Positions 49,296-57,032 of a DNA stretch of 64,000 nucleotides are shown here, piece by piece (the first letter of the stretch is position 1; every line of letters begins with the position of its first letter). This DNA is from Prevotella sp. (GTDB lineage Bacteria > Bacteroidota > Bacteroidia > Bacteroidales > Bacteroidaceae), in assembly GCA_017615355.1 (NCBI GenBank), contig JAGAAJ010000046.1, positions 1 to 64,000 on the forward strand, given 5' to 3'. A program made the translations under genes and the position numbers. Below the pieces are notes generated by a model that saw only the letters and a program-made list of their open reading frames with translations, searched no databases and was not told where the DNA came from.

Positions 49296-49448
49296 TTAGA
49301 AGTCGAAATCATCAAAATCCGTCTCTCGTGATAGGATAGAGCTCGCGTCTGTTATTTCACTATCGCTTTTACTCAGAGTGGAAGCTGCAATCATCTGTTG
49401 CATTTTCACCTCTATCACTTCCATTTTTGGTTTCAAATATTTCTTCAT
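49296..49448 (-). CDS. 50-residue small protein with acidic-aromatic tail
   Basis: An ATG at 49448 opens a 50-residue frame: MKKYLKPKMEVIEVKMQQMI, a Ser/Thr-rich middle, then the end DFDDFDF. The ATG has a near-perfect Shine-Dalgarno AGGAGG at 8 nt spacing, unusual for this lineage. It lies 15 nt downstream of the tagged secreted protein, so the two are co-transcribed. I recall similar MKKYxKPxxEV small proteins as common and uncharacterised in Bacteroidales. There is no signal peptide. It could be a peptide precursor or a small partner protein; function unknown. Confidence 0.7.
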   Translation of the reverse strand: MKKYLKPKMEVIEVKMQQMIAASTLSKSDSEITDASSILSRETDFDDFDF

Positions 49449-49456
49449 GGTTTGTT

Positions 49457-49462
49457 CCTCCT
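49457..49462 (-). promoter_or_regulatory. strong Shine-Dalgarno for the small protein
   Basis: The minus strand reads AGGAGG followed by AACAAACC and then ATG. It supports real translation of the 50-residue frame. Confidence 0.7.
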
Positions 49463-49463
49463 C

Positions 49464-51176
49464 TTATTTAATGATTACTTTTTTACCATTCACGATATAC
49501 AGTCCCTTTGTGGGCTGAGCCACGCGGCGACCACTCAGGTCGTAAACCTCCTGGTTTTCGTTCACGTTTCCGTTCACACCAGTGATAGCGGTTGTTTCTT
49601 CACCGAAACCAAGGAAGTCTCGGGCACTAGAAGACTTATTGACTGAAATGTAGCACTTTCCAGCAGGAACTTGCACACCAGCCTGTACATGATAGAAACC
49701 AATACCATTTGCTCCATTAGCAAGAGCATAAACGTCATAACTATCATTACTTGTCGTAGTGCCGTTAGAAACTCTTAGTCTGTTCGAAGTAACAGCGTCA
49801 GGAGTTTCTACCTTGGTCAGTTGATAGGAACCTGCAGTACCCTTCAAAACCACAGCACAACCTGCTGGAGCTTTAGTAATCGGAGTTAATGATACGTTGT
49901 CGTCACCCACAGCAGAAACCACGTAAGCCTCAAGAGTGCCAAACGATACTGCAGCATCTTGATTACAGTAGGTCATATAACCATCAGAGCCCATCGTAAT
50001 GTTAACCTTAGTATTGAATTCAGTTTCCGTGCAATAGGTAACAGTGATTTTGGACAACTTAATTGTAGAAGTTCCGCCAAAAGTAAGTGTCACGCTCTTC
50101 GACTTTCCCGACCATGTGGTTCCACTCTTATATCCCACATTGGCCGTCAAATTACCTCCACCTTGAGCATCTATCTTGGTAATGAAATACCCAGATGGTA
50201 CAGAAAGAGTGATATTGCCAGCATTACTGGGGTTACCTTCTTCTGCATTATTATCATAAAGTCGTAATGTATTATCGGCAGACCACCATACATATCGCCC
50301 TGCTACAACCATTGTCACATTTCCTGCTTCCCATGTAGATGACTCTGTTGTTTGAGTTGAGCTTGGTTCAACGCCAGAGCCATAGTTCTGATTAATAGCA
50401 AAATCGAATACGCCATCAACGATTGGGCCTTGAACCTTCAGGGTATATGAAGCAGAGCCTGCTGTATAATTAGCAGTGGCTGGTACACTGGCGGTAATGG
50501 TTGCATTACCAGCCTTTTTAATGGTCAACGCACCTGTCGAACTATTAACTTCTGCCACAGCAGTATTGTTGGAAGAATAAGTTACAGTACCATCGCTATT
50601 GCAAGCAAGTACAGGCTCAGTAAATTCCTCACCTAAAATGTTTGTATAGATAGCTTGTGGGAATGACATGCTAGTAGTTGTTAATGTCTCATCATAGGTA
50701 ATCGCGACGCTACACAAATAAATCGAGTTTGTTGTAGTATTAACGGTAATCTTGACGGCACCAGTTTGTGTAGGATCATAATTGAATGTGGTAGTGAAAT
50801 TAGCACTTCGACCATCTTCTGTACCTGAAAATTCAACCTCGTTTGTCTTTTCATCATTGGTACCAACTTGAGCTACAATAGATCCTGCTCCAGCACTCTT
50901 GTTAGTATTATATGTTACCACAATCTTCGAAATACTATTGAAAGACCTTGGCGAAGTTCCATTGGCACCAGTTTGAGCCTCTGCAGATGTGACTTGTATA
51001 CCATTGTTGTTAAAACCGCCACCAGCCTTTCCGCTAATCCAATCTGCGGGTGTTGCTTTCCAATCTTTAGCAGTAAAAGTATACGTAATGGTTGTTTCCA
51101 CTGCCCATGCGTTCACACTACCTACTACCAGGGCACATAGTAGGAGCATTGTTTTAAGTAAATTTTTTTGTTTCAT
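49464..51176 (-). CDS. secreted Ig-like protein with type IX-like tag
   Basis: The product has 570 residues with a signal peptide (about 1-25). Beta domains include a BIG2-like Ig fold (SSNNTAVAEVNSSTGALTIK, KAGNATITASVPATANYTAG) and jelly-roll-like parts. The end NQEVYDLSGRRVAQPTKGLY followed by IVNGKKVIIK is the clearest sorting tag of the window. GC and codon use are visibly lower than in neighbouring genes, and the gene lies between the two 44-bp recG-tail repeats, so it was probably acquired. Promoter TAACTTTGC at 51230-51238. Adhesin or glycan-binding role is possible but not shown. Confidence 0.82.
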   Translation of the reverse strand: MKQKNLLKTMLLLCALVVGSVNAWAVETTITYTFTAKDWKATPADWISGKAGGGFNNNGIQVTSAEAQTGANGTSPRSFNSISKIVVTYNTNKSAGAGSIVAQVGTNDEKTNEVEFSGTEDGRSANFTTTFNYDPTQTGAVKITVNTTTNSIYLCSVAITYDETLTTTSMSFPQAIYTNILGEEFTEPVLACNSDGTVTYSSNNTAVAEVNSSTGALTIKKAGNATITASVPATANYTAGSASYTLKVQGPIVDGVFDFAINQNYGSGVEPSSTQTTESSTWEAGNVTMVVAGRYVWWSADNTLRLYDNNAEEGNPSNAGNITLSVPSGYFITKIDAQGGGNLTANVGYKSGTTWSGKSKSVTLTFGGTSTIKLSKITVTYCTETEFNTKVNITMGSDGYMTYCNQDAAVSFGTLEAYVVSAVGDDNVSLTPITKAPAGCAVVLKGTAGSYQLTKVETPDAVTSNRLRVSNGTTTSNDSYDVYALANGANGIGFYHVQAGVQVPAGKCYISVNKSSSARDFLGFGEETTAITGVNGNVNENQEVYDLSGRRVAQPTKGLYIVNGKKVIIK

Positions 51177-51229
51177 AACTTTTAGATTTTAATAAGTTGT
51201 TAGATGTTGTTTTTCGCACACTTGCGTGT

Positions 51230-51238
51230 GCAAAGTTA
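51230..51238 (-). promoter_or_regulatory. -7 box TAACTTTGC for the Ig-like secreted protein
   Basis: TAACTTTGC on the minus strand lies 53 nt before the ATG at 51176. Confidence 0.6.
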
Positions 51239-51491
51239 GAAATAAAAAATTAAACCGCAAAGAGATTTGCAATTTTATTTTCAATTATTTTTTTGTCACA
51301 CAGAACTTCTGGAACAGCGAGTGCCATCCATGTCCGCATGAGTTAGGCCGAGTCGTGACAGAAGTCAACAAAATAAAAGCATGGATAGTACAGATTATTC
51401 GCGCCGAGCCGCAGAGTACGCGGAGGATAAACAAGAAAACACTATATTGTGTTATCTGTGATATCTATGTGAGTAAGATAAAATTTTAAAT

Positions 51492-51577
51492 CATCCTACA
51501 CTGCCTACATTTAAACATAATCAATTGATATTGTGAGAGTAAAGCAGTGTAGGATGTGGTGCAGACGGTGTAGGATG
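51492..51577. repeat. TGTAGGATG inverted and direct repeats
   Basis: CATCCTACACTGC (51492-51504) is the exact inverse of GCAGTGTAGGATG (51544-51556), and GGTGTAGGATG recurs at 51567-51577, 21 bp further on. Confidence 0.7.
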
Positions 51578-51638
51578 AAACCAAAATTGAACAAAAACTC
51601 CTAAAAACACAACAAAAATGCCCTCTTTTATTTTGCTC

Positions 51639-51722
51639 AAGAGCCTCCAAAATTTTCTAAAGAGCCTCTTAATTTTGCTGAAGAGCCTCCGGAGAAAAAT
51701 ACGGAGCCTCCCCATTTTTCTA
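51639..51722. repeat. 21-bp GAGCCTCC repeat array, second locus
   Basis: Four exact 21-bp units start at 51639, 51660, 51681 and 51702 with core GAGCCTC(C/T), and a degenerate fifth may precede them. Same period and core as the 28878-28971 array. It lies 58 bp from the recG stop. Confidence 0.78.
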
Positions 51723-51779
51723 ACATCACTCTGGATAATAATGCCAGTATTTGGCAGGAAAGCATGAAGGATTAGTCAA

Positions 51780-51823
51780 TCAGGAAATCTTGCTCCAGTC
51801 GACGGCGGTCTTGCGAAGCTGCT
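51780..51823. repeat. 44-bp direct repeat of the recG 3' end (right copy, in the gene)
   Basis: This is the genuine recG end (DWSKIS and stop). It has 42 of 44 identities with 49147-49190, in the same orientation. Confidence 0.85.
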
Positions 51824-53442
51824 TCAGGCGAAGGAGGAGGAGCTGGTGCTGGGGCTGCTCGAGCATGGGATCGGCATCGATGATGCGCTGGGCCTCGTCG
51901 CGGGCCATCTGCACGAGCTGGCCGTCGCGGGCGATGTCGGCAATCTTCAGGTCGAAAGCCATACCGCTCTGCTGAGTGCCCTCGAGGTCGCCAGGACCGC
52001 GCAGCTTCAGGTCGGCCTCGGCAATGCGGAAGCCGTCGTTGGTCTCGCACATGATGTCGATGCGCTTGCGTGTCTCCTCACTCAGCTTATAGGGGGTGAC
52101 GAGAATACAGTACGACTGGTCGGCACCTCGTCCCACCCTGCCCCTCAGCTGGTGCAGCTGCGAGAGGCCGAAGCGCTGGGCATCGAGGATGACCATCACG
52201 GAGGCATTGGGCACGTTGACACCTACCTCGATGACGGTGGTGGCGACGAGCATCTGCGTCTCGCCCTTGACGAATCGCGCCATCTCCTCCTCCTTGTCGG
52301 CAGGCTTCATCTTGCCGTGCACCTTGCTCAGGCGAAACTCGGGAAAGGCTTCCTTCAATGTCTCAAAGCCCTGCTCCAGATTCTTGAGGTCGATCTTCTC
52401 GCTCTCCTCGATGAGGGGGAAGACGACGTAAATCTGCCGGCCCTCGAGTATCTGCTTTCGCATTCCATCGTAGAGCCAGGTGATACGGCTGTCGAAGACG
52501 TGGGTGGTGCGGATGGGCTTGCGGCCTGGCGGCAGCTCGTCGATGACGCTGACATCGAGGTCGCCGTAGAGTGTCATCGCCAGCGTCCGCGGGATGGGGG
52601 TGGCGGTCATGACGAGGATGTGGGGGATAAGGTCGCCCTTGCTCCACAGTTTCGCCCGCTGCGCCACGCCGAAGCGGTGCTGCTCGTCGATGACGACGAG
52701 ACCGAGGCGATGAAACTGCACGGTATCCTCGATGACGGCATGGGTGCCCACGAGGATATGCACAGCGCCGTCAATCAGGCCTTCGAGAATCTCGCTGCGC
52801 CGCTTGCCCTTCACCATGCCCGTCAGCAATTCCACTCGCACAGGCATGTCGCGAAGGAAAGCTTGGATGGTCTGCAGGTGCTGCTCGGCCAGGATCTCCG
52901 TCGGCGCCATGATGCAGGCCTGACAGCCGTTGTCGATGGCGATGAGCATCGACATCAGCGCCACCAGGGTCTTGCCGCTGCCCACATCGCCCTGCAGCAG
53001 TCGGTTCATCTGCCGGCCTGAGCAGAGGTCGGCACGTATCTCGTGCATCACCCGCTTCTGTGCGCCCGTCAGCTCGAAGGGCAGGTTTTTCTTATAGAAG
53101 TTGTTGAAGACGTCGCCGATGCGCTGGAAGACATAACCGTGATACTTGTGGCGCTGATAGCTGGCATAACGCAGGATGTTGAGCTGCACGAAGAAGAGCT
53201 CCTCGAACTTCAGACGCACACGGGCACGTTCCAACTCCTTGGCATTCTGCGGAAAATGGATGGCACGCAGGGCCTCGTCGCGTCCCATGAAATAGTGGGT
53301 CTGGAGGATGAAAGGCGGCAGCGTCTCGGGCAGCGGCTCCTTCAGCTTCTCCATCAGCGTATGGGTGAGTCGCTCCATCGCACGCGATGTCAGCCCCATC
53401 TTCTTCATCTTCTCCGTGGTGGTGTAGTAGGGACGCATACTT

Positions 53443-53469
53443 AATGAAGAATGAAGAATTTTCTTCATT
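53443..53469. repeat. heptamer duplication and palindrome at the recG frameshift
   Basis: AATGAAG occurs twice (53443-53449 and 53450-53456) and is followed by the inverse TTCTTCATT (53461-53469), so the site is both a tandem repeat and a hairpin. Confidence 0.85.
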
Positions 53470-53888
53470 TACTTCCTCTATCTCCGGATGCCCGATCTGG
53501 ATACGGTTGTTGAAGACGGTGGGACGGCCAAAGACGACGTACTGCTTGCCGATGGTGTACTTCGTCATGATGCTCTTGCCGTAGTTGAACCAAACGAGGT
53601 CCATCACACCGGTGCCGTCGGAGAAATGGGCGACGACACGGACCTTGCGGGCGCCCATCTCAAAGCTCTCGAAGCTGAGGATGCGACCAATGACCTGCAC
53701 GAAGGGCATCTCGCCCGTCAGCTCGTGCACGGTATAGAATTTGCTGCGGTCGACGTATTTGTAAGGGAAGTATTCCAGCAGGTCGCCAAAGGTGGTGATG
53801 CCAAGTTCGTCGCTTAGCAGCTTCTTGCGATGTGGGCCTACGCCCGGCAAGTACATGATGTCCTGCTGCAGAATATCCATAGTTGACG

Positions 53889-53897
53889 GCAAAGATA
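53889..53897 (-). promoter_or_regulatory. -7 box TATCTTTGC for recG
   Basis: The minus strand reads TATCTTTGC, 8 nt before the ATG at 53880, which implies a very short leader. Confidence 0.55.
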
Positions 53898-53939
53898 CAG
53901 TTTTTCTCTGAATTATGCAAAGAAACGAGAAAAAAAACG

Positions 53940-53948
53940 TACCTTTGC
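53940..53948 (+). promoter_or_regulatory. -7 box TACCTTTGC for nrdG
   Basis: TACCTTTGC is separated from the ATG at 53954 by only AGCGT. Confidence 0.6.
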
Positions 53949-53953
53949 AGCGT

Positions 53954-54460
53954 ATGATCAGCGTCATCAGGATTATTGAGGACACGATGGTGGACGGTCC
54001 GGGCTTCCGCACCGCCATCTACTGTGCCGGCTGTCGCCATAGGTGCGAGGGCTGCCACAATCCGCAGTCGTGGGACTTTGAGGGCGGCCAGGCCATGAGC
54101 ACCGACGACATCATGCGTATCATCGAGGCTGATCCTTTTGCCAACGTCACCTTCACGGGCGGCGACCCCATGTACCAGCCGGAGGGATTCGCCGAGCTGG
54201 CACGTGAGATACGCCGCCGTACACCCGAGAAAGACATCTGGTGCTATACGGGCTTCACCTTCGAACAGCTGGTGAACAACCCGCGGCAAAAGGCATTGCT
54301 GGAATTGATCGACGTGTTGGTAGACGGGCCCTTCGTCAAGGCAGAACGCGACGAGAGCCTCCTGTTCAGAGGCTCCCGTAACCAGCGGCTCATCGCTGTG
54401 CAGTCCTCGCTGCAGCAGGGCCGCGTCATTCTCTATCAAGAATCAGAAAGAATCTTATAG
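53954..54460 (+). CDS. nrdG: anaerobic ribonucleotide reductase activating protein
   Basis: The product has 168 residues. It is a radical-SAM enzyme that installs the glycyl radical on the class III reductase NrdD. The cluster motif is CAGCRHRCEGCHNPQSWDF (CxxxCxxC, about residues 27-35) with FTGGDPMYQPEG as the SAM-binding GGE-like motif. The ATG at 53954 matches the family start (ISVIRIIEDTMVDGPGFRT); an upstream ATG at 53915 would run through the promoter. The leader would be almost absent. nrdD is not next to it in this window. Its end overlaps the convergent TlpA-like gene by 6 nt. Confidence 0.9.
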   Translation: MISVIRIIEDTMVDGPGFRTAIYCAGCRHRCEGCHNPQSWDFEGGQAMSTDDIMRIIEADPFANVTFTGGDPMYQPEGFAELAREIRRRTPEKDIWCYTGFTFEQLVNNPRQKALLELIDVLVDGPFVKAERDESLLFRGSRNQRLIAVQSSLQQGRVILYQESERIL

Positions 54461-55618
54461 CAGGCTCTCAATCGCCTTGTCGATTTCTTCCACCTGCTCC
54501 GAGCGCATCTGCAGGGCATTGCTGCGGTCGATGAGGAAGTATTCAGGCACGGCAGGGACGTTGTACTGTATGCACGACGACTGCTGCGGGTCGAAGACGC
54601 AAATCCACGGCAGCGATGCCACAGCCTGCTTCCATTGAAACTCGTTCTGGTCAATCGATACCTGATAAATCTCCAGGCCGCGGTCGTGGTAACGGTCGTA
54701 GAGTTCGCGCAGCTTCAGGATGCGGGCAGCCGACTCAGGCGATTCAAAGAGGTGGAAATCGAGCAGCACCACCTGTCCAGCCAGCTCCGTCAGGGTACGG
54801 ATGTTGCCTCTGCGGTCGGGCAGGCTGAGGTCGATGATGTTCGACACGTTGATACGGCCCTCGTCAATCAGCTTCTGCTGTTGGGCAGCCACCTTACGCG
54901 TATTATTAATGTGTCGCTCCACCATGTTCCAGAGTTGCTGTGCACGCTCCGACTCAGGATAGAACTGCTTCCAGCATGTGGCCACAGCGCGGTAAGCAAT
55001 GCCGTCGAGGCTGTCGCCCATCAGGAAGATATCGTTGGAGAGCTGCGCATAGCGGTGGTTCAGCTTCTGAATCAAAGCGAAATAGGCATAGGCACTCTGC
55101 GGCTCCTCCACAATATAGTTGCGAAAGAGTGTGTCCTTGTATTGGCGCAACATGTAGTCTAGCGAGTCGAGTATCAGGGCTGGAGACAGGGAAGTGTTGT
55201 CTTCCAGATCATAGACACTCTGCTGCAGTTTACTGTGCATGATGGCGAGCTGGCGGATTTTCTCGCTGCTCGTCGAGCCGCTGACGCTATAGTTTTGTGC
55301 CAAAGCGGGCAGCTTGCCGTTGATGGTGACGGTCTCGGTAGAGTCGACGGAGAAATTCACGTACTCACGTCCTTGCTGACCCACAGACAGAATATAGAGG
55401 TCGGGGCTGTCGGGAGCAGCGGCGCTGATGCTGAAATGTCCGCTTCCATCGGCTTTCACGGAGTCGAGCAGCACCGTGCCCGACATCGAGCGATGGAAGA
55501 GGTAGAGCATGGAATCCTGCGCTCCGTCGATGGTTCCTTCTACAGTAAACGACGGACCGTGGCTGCACGACGTCAGGGCCAATGCGGCCACAGCTGCGAT
55601 AAATGAGAATCGTTTCAT
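54455..55618 (-). CDS. TlpA-like lipoprotein with DUF4369 and degenerate thioredoxin site
   Basis: The product has 387 residues with lipobox ALTSC (Cys about 18). An N-terminal DUF4369 domain (FTVEGTIDGAQDSMLYLFHR) and a helical middle are followed by a C-terminal thioredoxin fold (LAGQVVLLDFHLFESPESAA, IYQVSIDQN, YNVPAVPEYFLID). Where a redox CxxC would follow VVLLDF, the sequence is HLFESPES, so the active-site cysteines are missing and it probably binds rather than reduces substrates. It is 4 nt downstream of glmM. Confidence 0.87.
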   Translation of the reverse strand: MKRFSFIAAVAALALTSCSHGPSFTVEGTIDGAQDSMLYLFHRSMSGTVLLDSVKADGSGHFSISAAAPDSPDLYILSVGQQGREYVNFSVDSTETVTINGKLPALAQNYSVSGSTSSEKIRQLAIMHSKLQQSVYDLEDNTSLSPALILDSLDYMLRQYKDTLFRNYIVEEPQSAYAYFALIQKLNHRYAQLSNDIFLMGDSLDGIAYRAVATCWKQFYPESERAQQLWNMVERHINNTRKVAAQQQKLIDEGRINVSNIIDLSLPDRRGNIRTLTELAGQVVLLDFHLFESPESAARILKLRELYDRYHDRGLEIYQVSIDQNEFQWKQAVASLPWICVFDPQQSSCIQYNVPAVPEYFLIDRSNALQMRSEQVEEIDKAIESLL

Positions 55619-55622
55619 GTTT

Positions 55623-57032
55623 TTACTTTTGCATATCATAGACTACCTGCATCAGCTTCTTGCCGATGGCGTCGGCCTCCTCCATCGTCTGCGCCTCGCT
55701 ATATACGCGGATGATAGGCTCGGTGTTCGACTTGCGCAGGTGCACCCACTTGTCAGGGAAGTCAATCTTCACGCCGTCGATGTCGTTGACGGTGGCGTTC
55801 TTGTCCTGGGCGAACATCTCCTTGACCTTGACGAGGATAGCGTCGACATCGGTGTCGGGTGTCAGATCGATGCGGTTCTTGGCAATCTGATAGTCAGGGA
55901 AGGTCTTGCGCAGCTCAGAGGCACTCATACCCTTCTGTGCCAGCGAGGAGAGGAAAAGGACGATGCCCACGAGGGCGTCGCGGCCATAGTGGCTCTCAGG
56001 GTAGATGACGCCGCCATTTCCCTCGCCACCAATGACAGCACCCACCTCCTTCATCTTCGTGGTGACGTTGACCTCACCCACGGCAGCAGCGGCATAGCGT
56101 CCGCCATGCTTCTCGGTGACGTCGCGCAGGGCACGGGTAGAAGAAAGGTTGGAAACGGTGACTAAAGCGCCCGTCTTGCTAGTTGAACTAGTCTCACTCG
56201 TTATACTAGAAAGCACATAGTCAGCCACGCTGACCAGCGTATACTCCTCGCCGAACATCTTGCCGTCTTCGCAGATAAATGCGAGACGATCCACATCAGG
56301 ATCAACGACGATGCCGAGGTCGCATCCGCCTTTGCGCAAGCGGTCCATGATGCCGCCAAGGTTCTTCTCCAACGGCTCGGGGTTGTGGGCGAACTGGCCG
56401 CTGCACCCGCCATTGAGTATCTCATATTCCACGCCGAGTGCCTTGAAGAGCTTCGGCAGGATGATGCCACCCACGCTGTTGATGGTGTCGGCGCAGACGC
56501 GGAAATGGCGATTGCGAATGGCCTCGACGTCAGCCAGGCGGAGGTCGAGAACGCTCTGCACGTGGCGGTCGTTCATCGTGTCGTCCACCACTACGTGGCC
56601 AAGCTTCTCCACAGGAGCATATTCAAAATCCTCAGCCTCGGCAATACGCAGGACCTCTGCGCCGTCGGCAGCGGTGAGAAACTCGCCGTCGCTGTTGAGC
56701 AGCTTCAGGGCATTCCACTGTGTGGGGTTGTGGCTGGCGGTAATGATGATGCCACCGTCGGCCTTGTGCCAGCGTACGGCCAGCTCGGTGGTCGGCGTAG
56801 TGGCCAAGCCTATATCGACGACCTCATAGCCCATACCTACAAGAGTGCCGCAAACCACGTCGCGTACCATCGGTCCGCTGATGCGGCCGTCGCGGCCCAC
56901 AACAATTTTCTTTCCTTTTATAAAGGTGGCGTAGGCGGTGGTGAATTTTACGATGTCAAGGGGATTGAGCGTATCGCCCGTGCGTCCGCCGATAGTGCCG
57001 CGGATGCCTGAAATGCTTTTGATAAGTGTCAT
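55623..57032 (-). CDS. glmM: phosphoglucosamine mutase
   Basis: The product has 469 residues. It converts glucosamine-6-P to glucosamine-1-P for peptidoglycan and LPS. The phosphoserine loop is GIIITASHNPTQWNALK, the Mg loop VDPDVDRLAFI, and the sugar-binding GGEGNGGVIYPE and KSNTEPIIRVYSEA are present. Between the Mg-binding domain and the next strand, TSETSSTSK (about residues 281-289) is encoded by CTAGT repeats (56176-56211), an apparent insertion. The start overlaps the DUF4827 gene by 4 nt. Length is slightly above the usual 445-465. Confidence 0.93.
   Translation of the reverse strand: MTLIKSISGIRGTIGGRTGDTLNPLDIVKFTTAYATFIKGKKIVVGRDGRISGPMVRDVVCGTLVGMGYEVVDIGLATTPTTELAVRWHKADGGIIITASHNPTQWNALKLLNSDGEFLTAADGAEVLRIAEAEDFEYAPVEKLGHVVVDDTMNDRHVQSVLDLRLADVEAIRNRHFRVCADTINSVGGIILPKLFKALGVEYEILNGGCSGQFAHNPEPLEKNLGGIMDRLRKGGCDLGIVVDPDVDRLAFICEDGKMFGEEYTLVSVADYVLSSITSETSSTSKTGALVTVSNLSSTRALRDVTEKHGGRYAAAAVGEVNVTTKMKEVGAVIGGEGNGGVIYPESHYGRDALVGIVLFLSSLAQKGMSASELRKTFPDYQIAKNRIDLTPDTDVDAILVKVKEMFAQDKNATVNDIDGVKIDFPDKWVHLRKSNTEPIIRVYSEAQTMEEADAIGKKLMQVVYDMQK
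56176..56211. repeat. CTAGT 9-bp repeat in frame within glmM
   Basis: Four 9-bp units (TGCTAGTTG, AACTAGTCT, CACTCGTTA, TACTAGAAA) encode a Ser/Thr run on the minus strand. The same unit family occurs six times in the BamA-like gene. Confidence 0.6.

Larger units (their letters stand above)
51177..51779. other. AT-rich noncoding region with repeats
   Basis: Contains the promoter of the tagged protein, an unexplained AT-rich stretch (51240-51490; only short unsupported frames), the inverted TGTAGGATG repeats (51492-51577) and a 21-bp repeat array (51639-51722). It ends at the recG stop. Confidence 0.6.
51780..53880 (-). pseudogene. recG: ATP-dependent DNA helicase RecG, frameshifted at a heptamer repeat
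   Basis: RecG remodels stalled replication forks and Holliday junctions. The N-terminal wedge/OB part starts MDILQQDIMYLPGVGPHRKK at 53880 and runs to IQIGHPEIEEVNEEN; the helicase part ([59 protein letters not shown]) continues in another frame down to 51780. The break lies in two AATGAAG units (53443-53456). Deleting one 7-bp unit gives a 697-residue protein, the normal RecG length. The total of 2101 nt is one base over a multiple of three. Possible explanations are reversible phase variation, a fixed mutation or an assembly error. Confidence 0.88.

Noticed and set aside
51226..51489. 87-residue frame in the AT-rich intergenic region
   Set aside because: No promoter, ribosome site or recognisable domain; composition matches noncoding DNA.
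53442..53469. Programmed ribosomal frameshift in recG
   Set aside because: No known slippery heptanucleotide with a downstream structure was recognised, and the exact 7-bp duplication explains the shift more simply.
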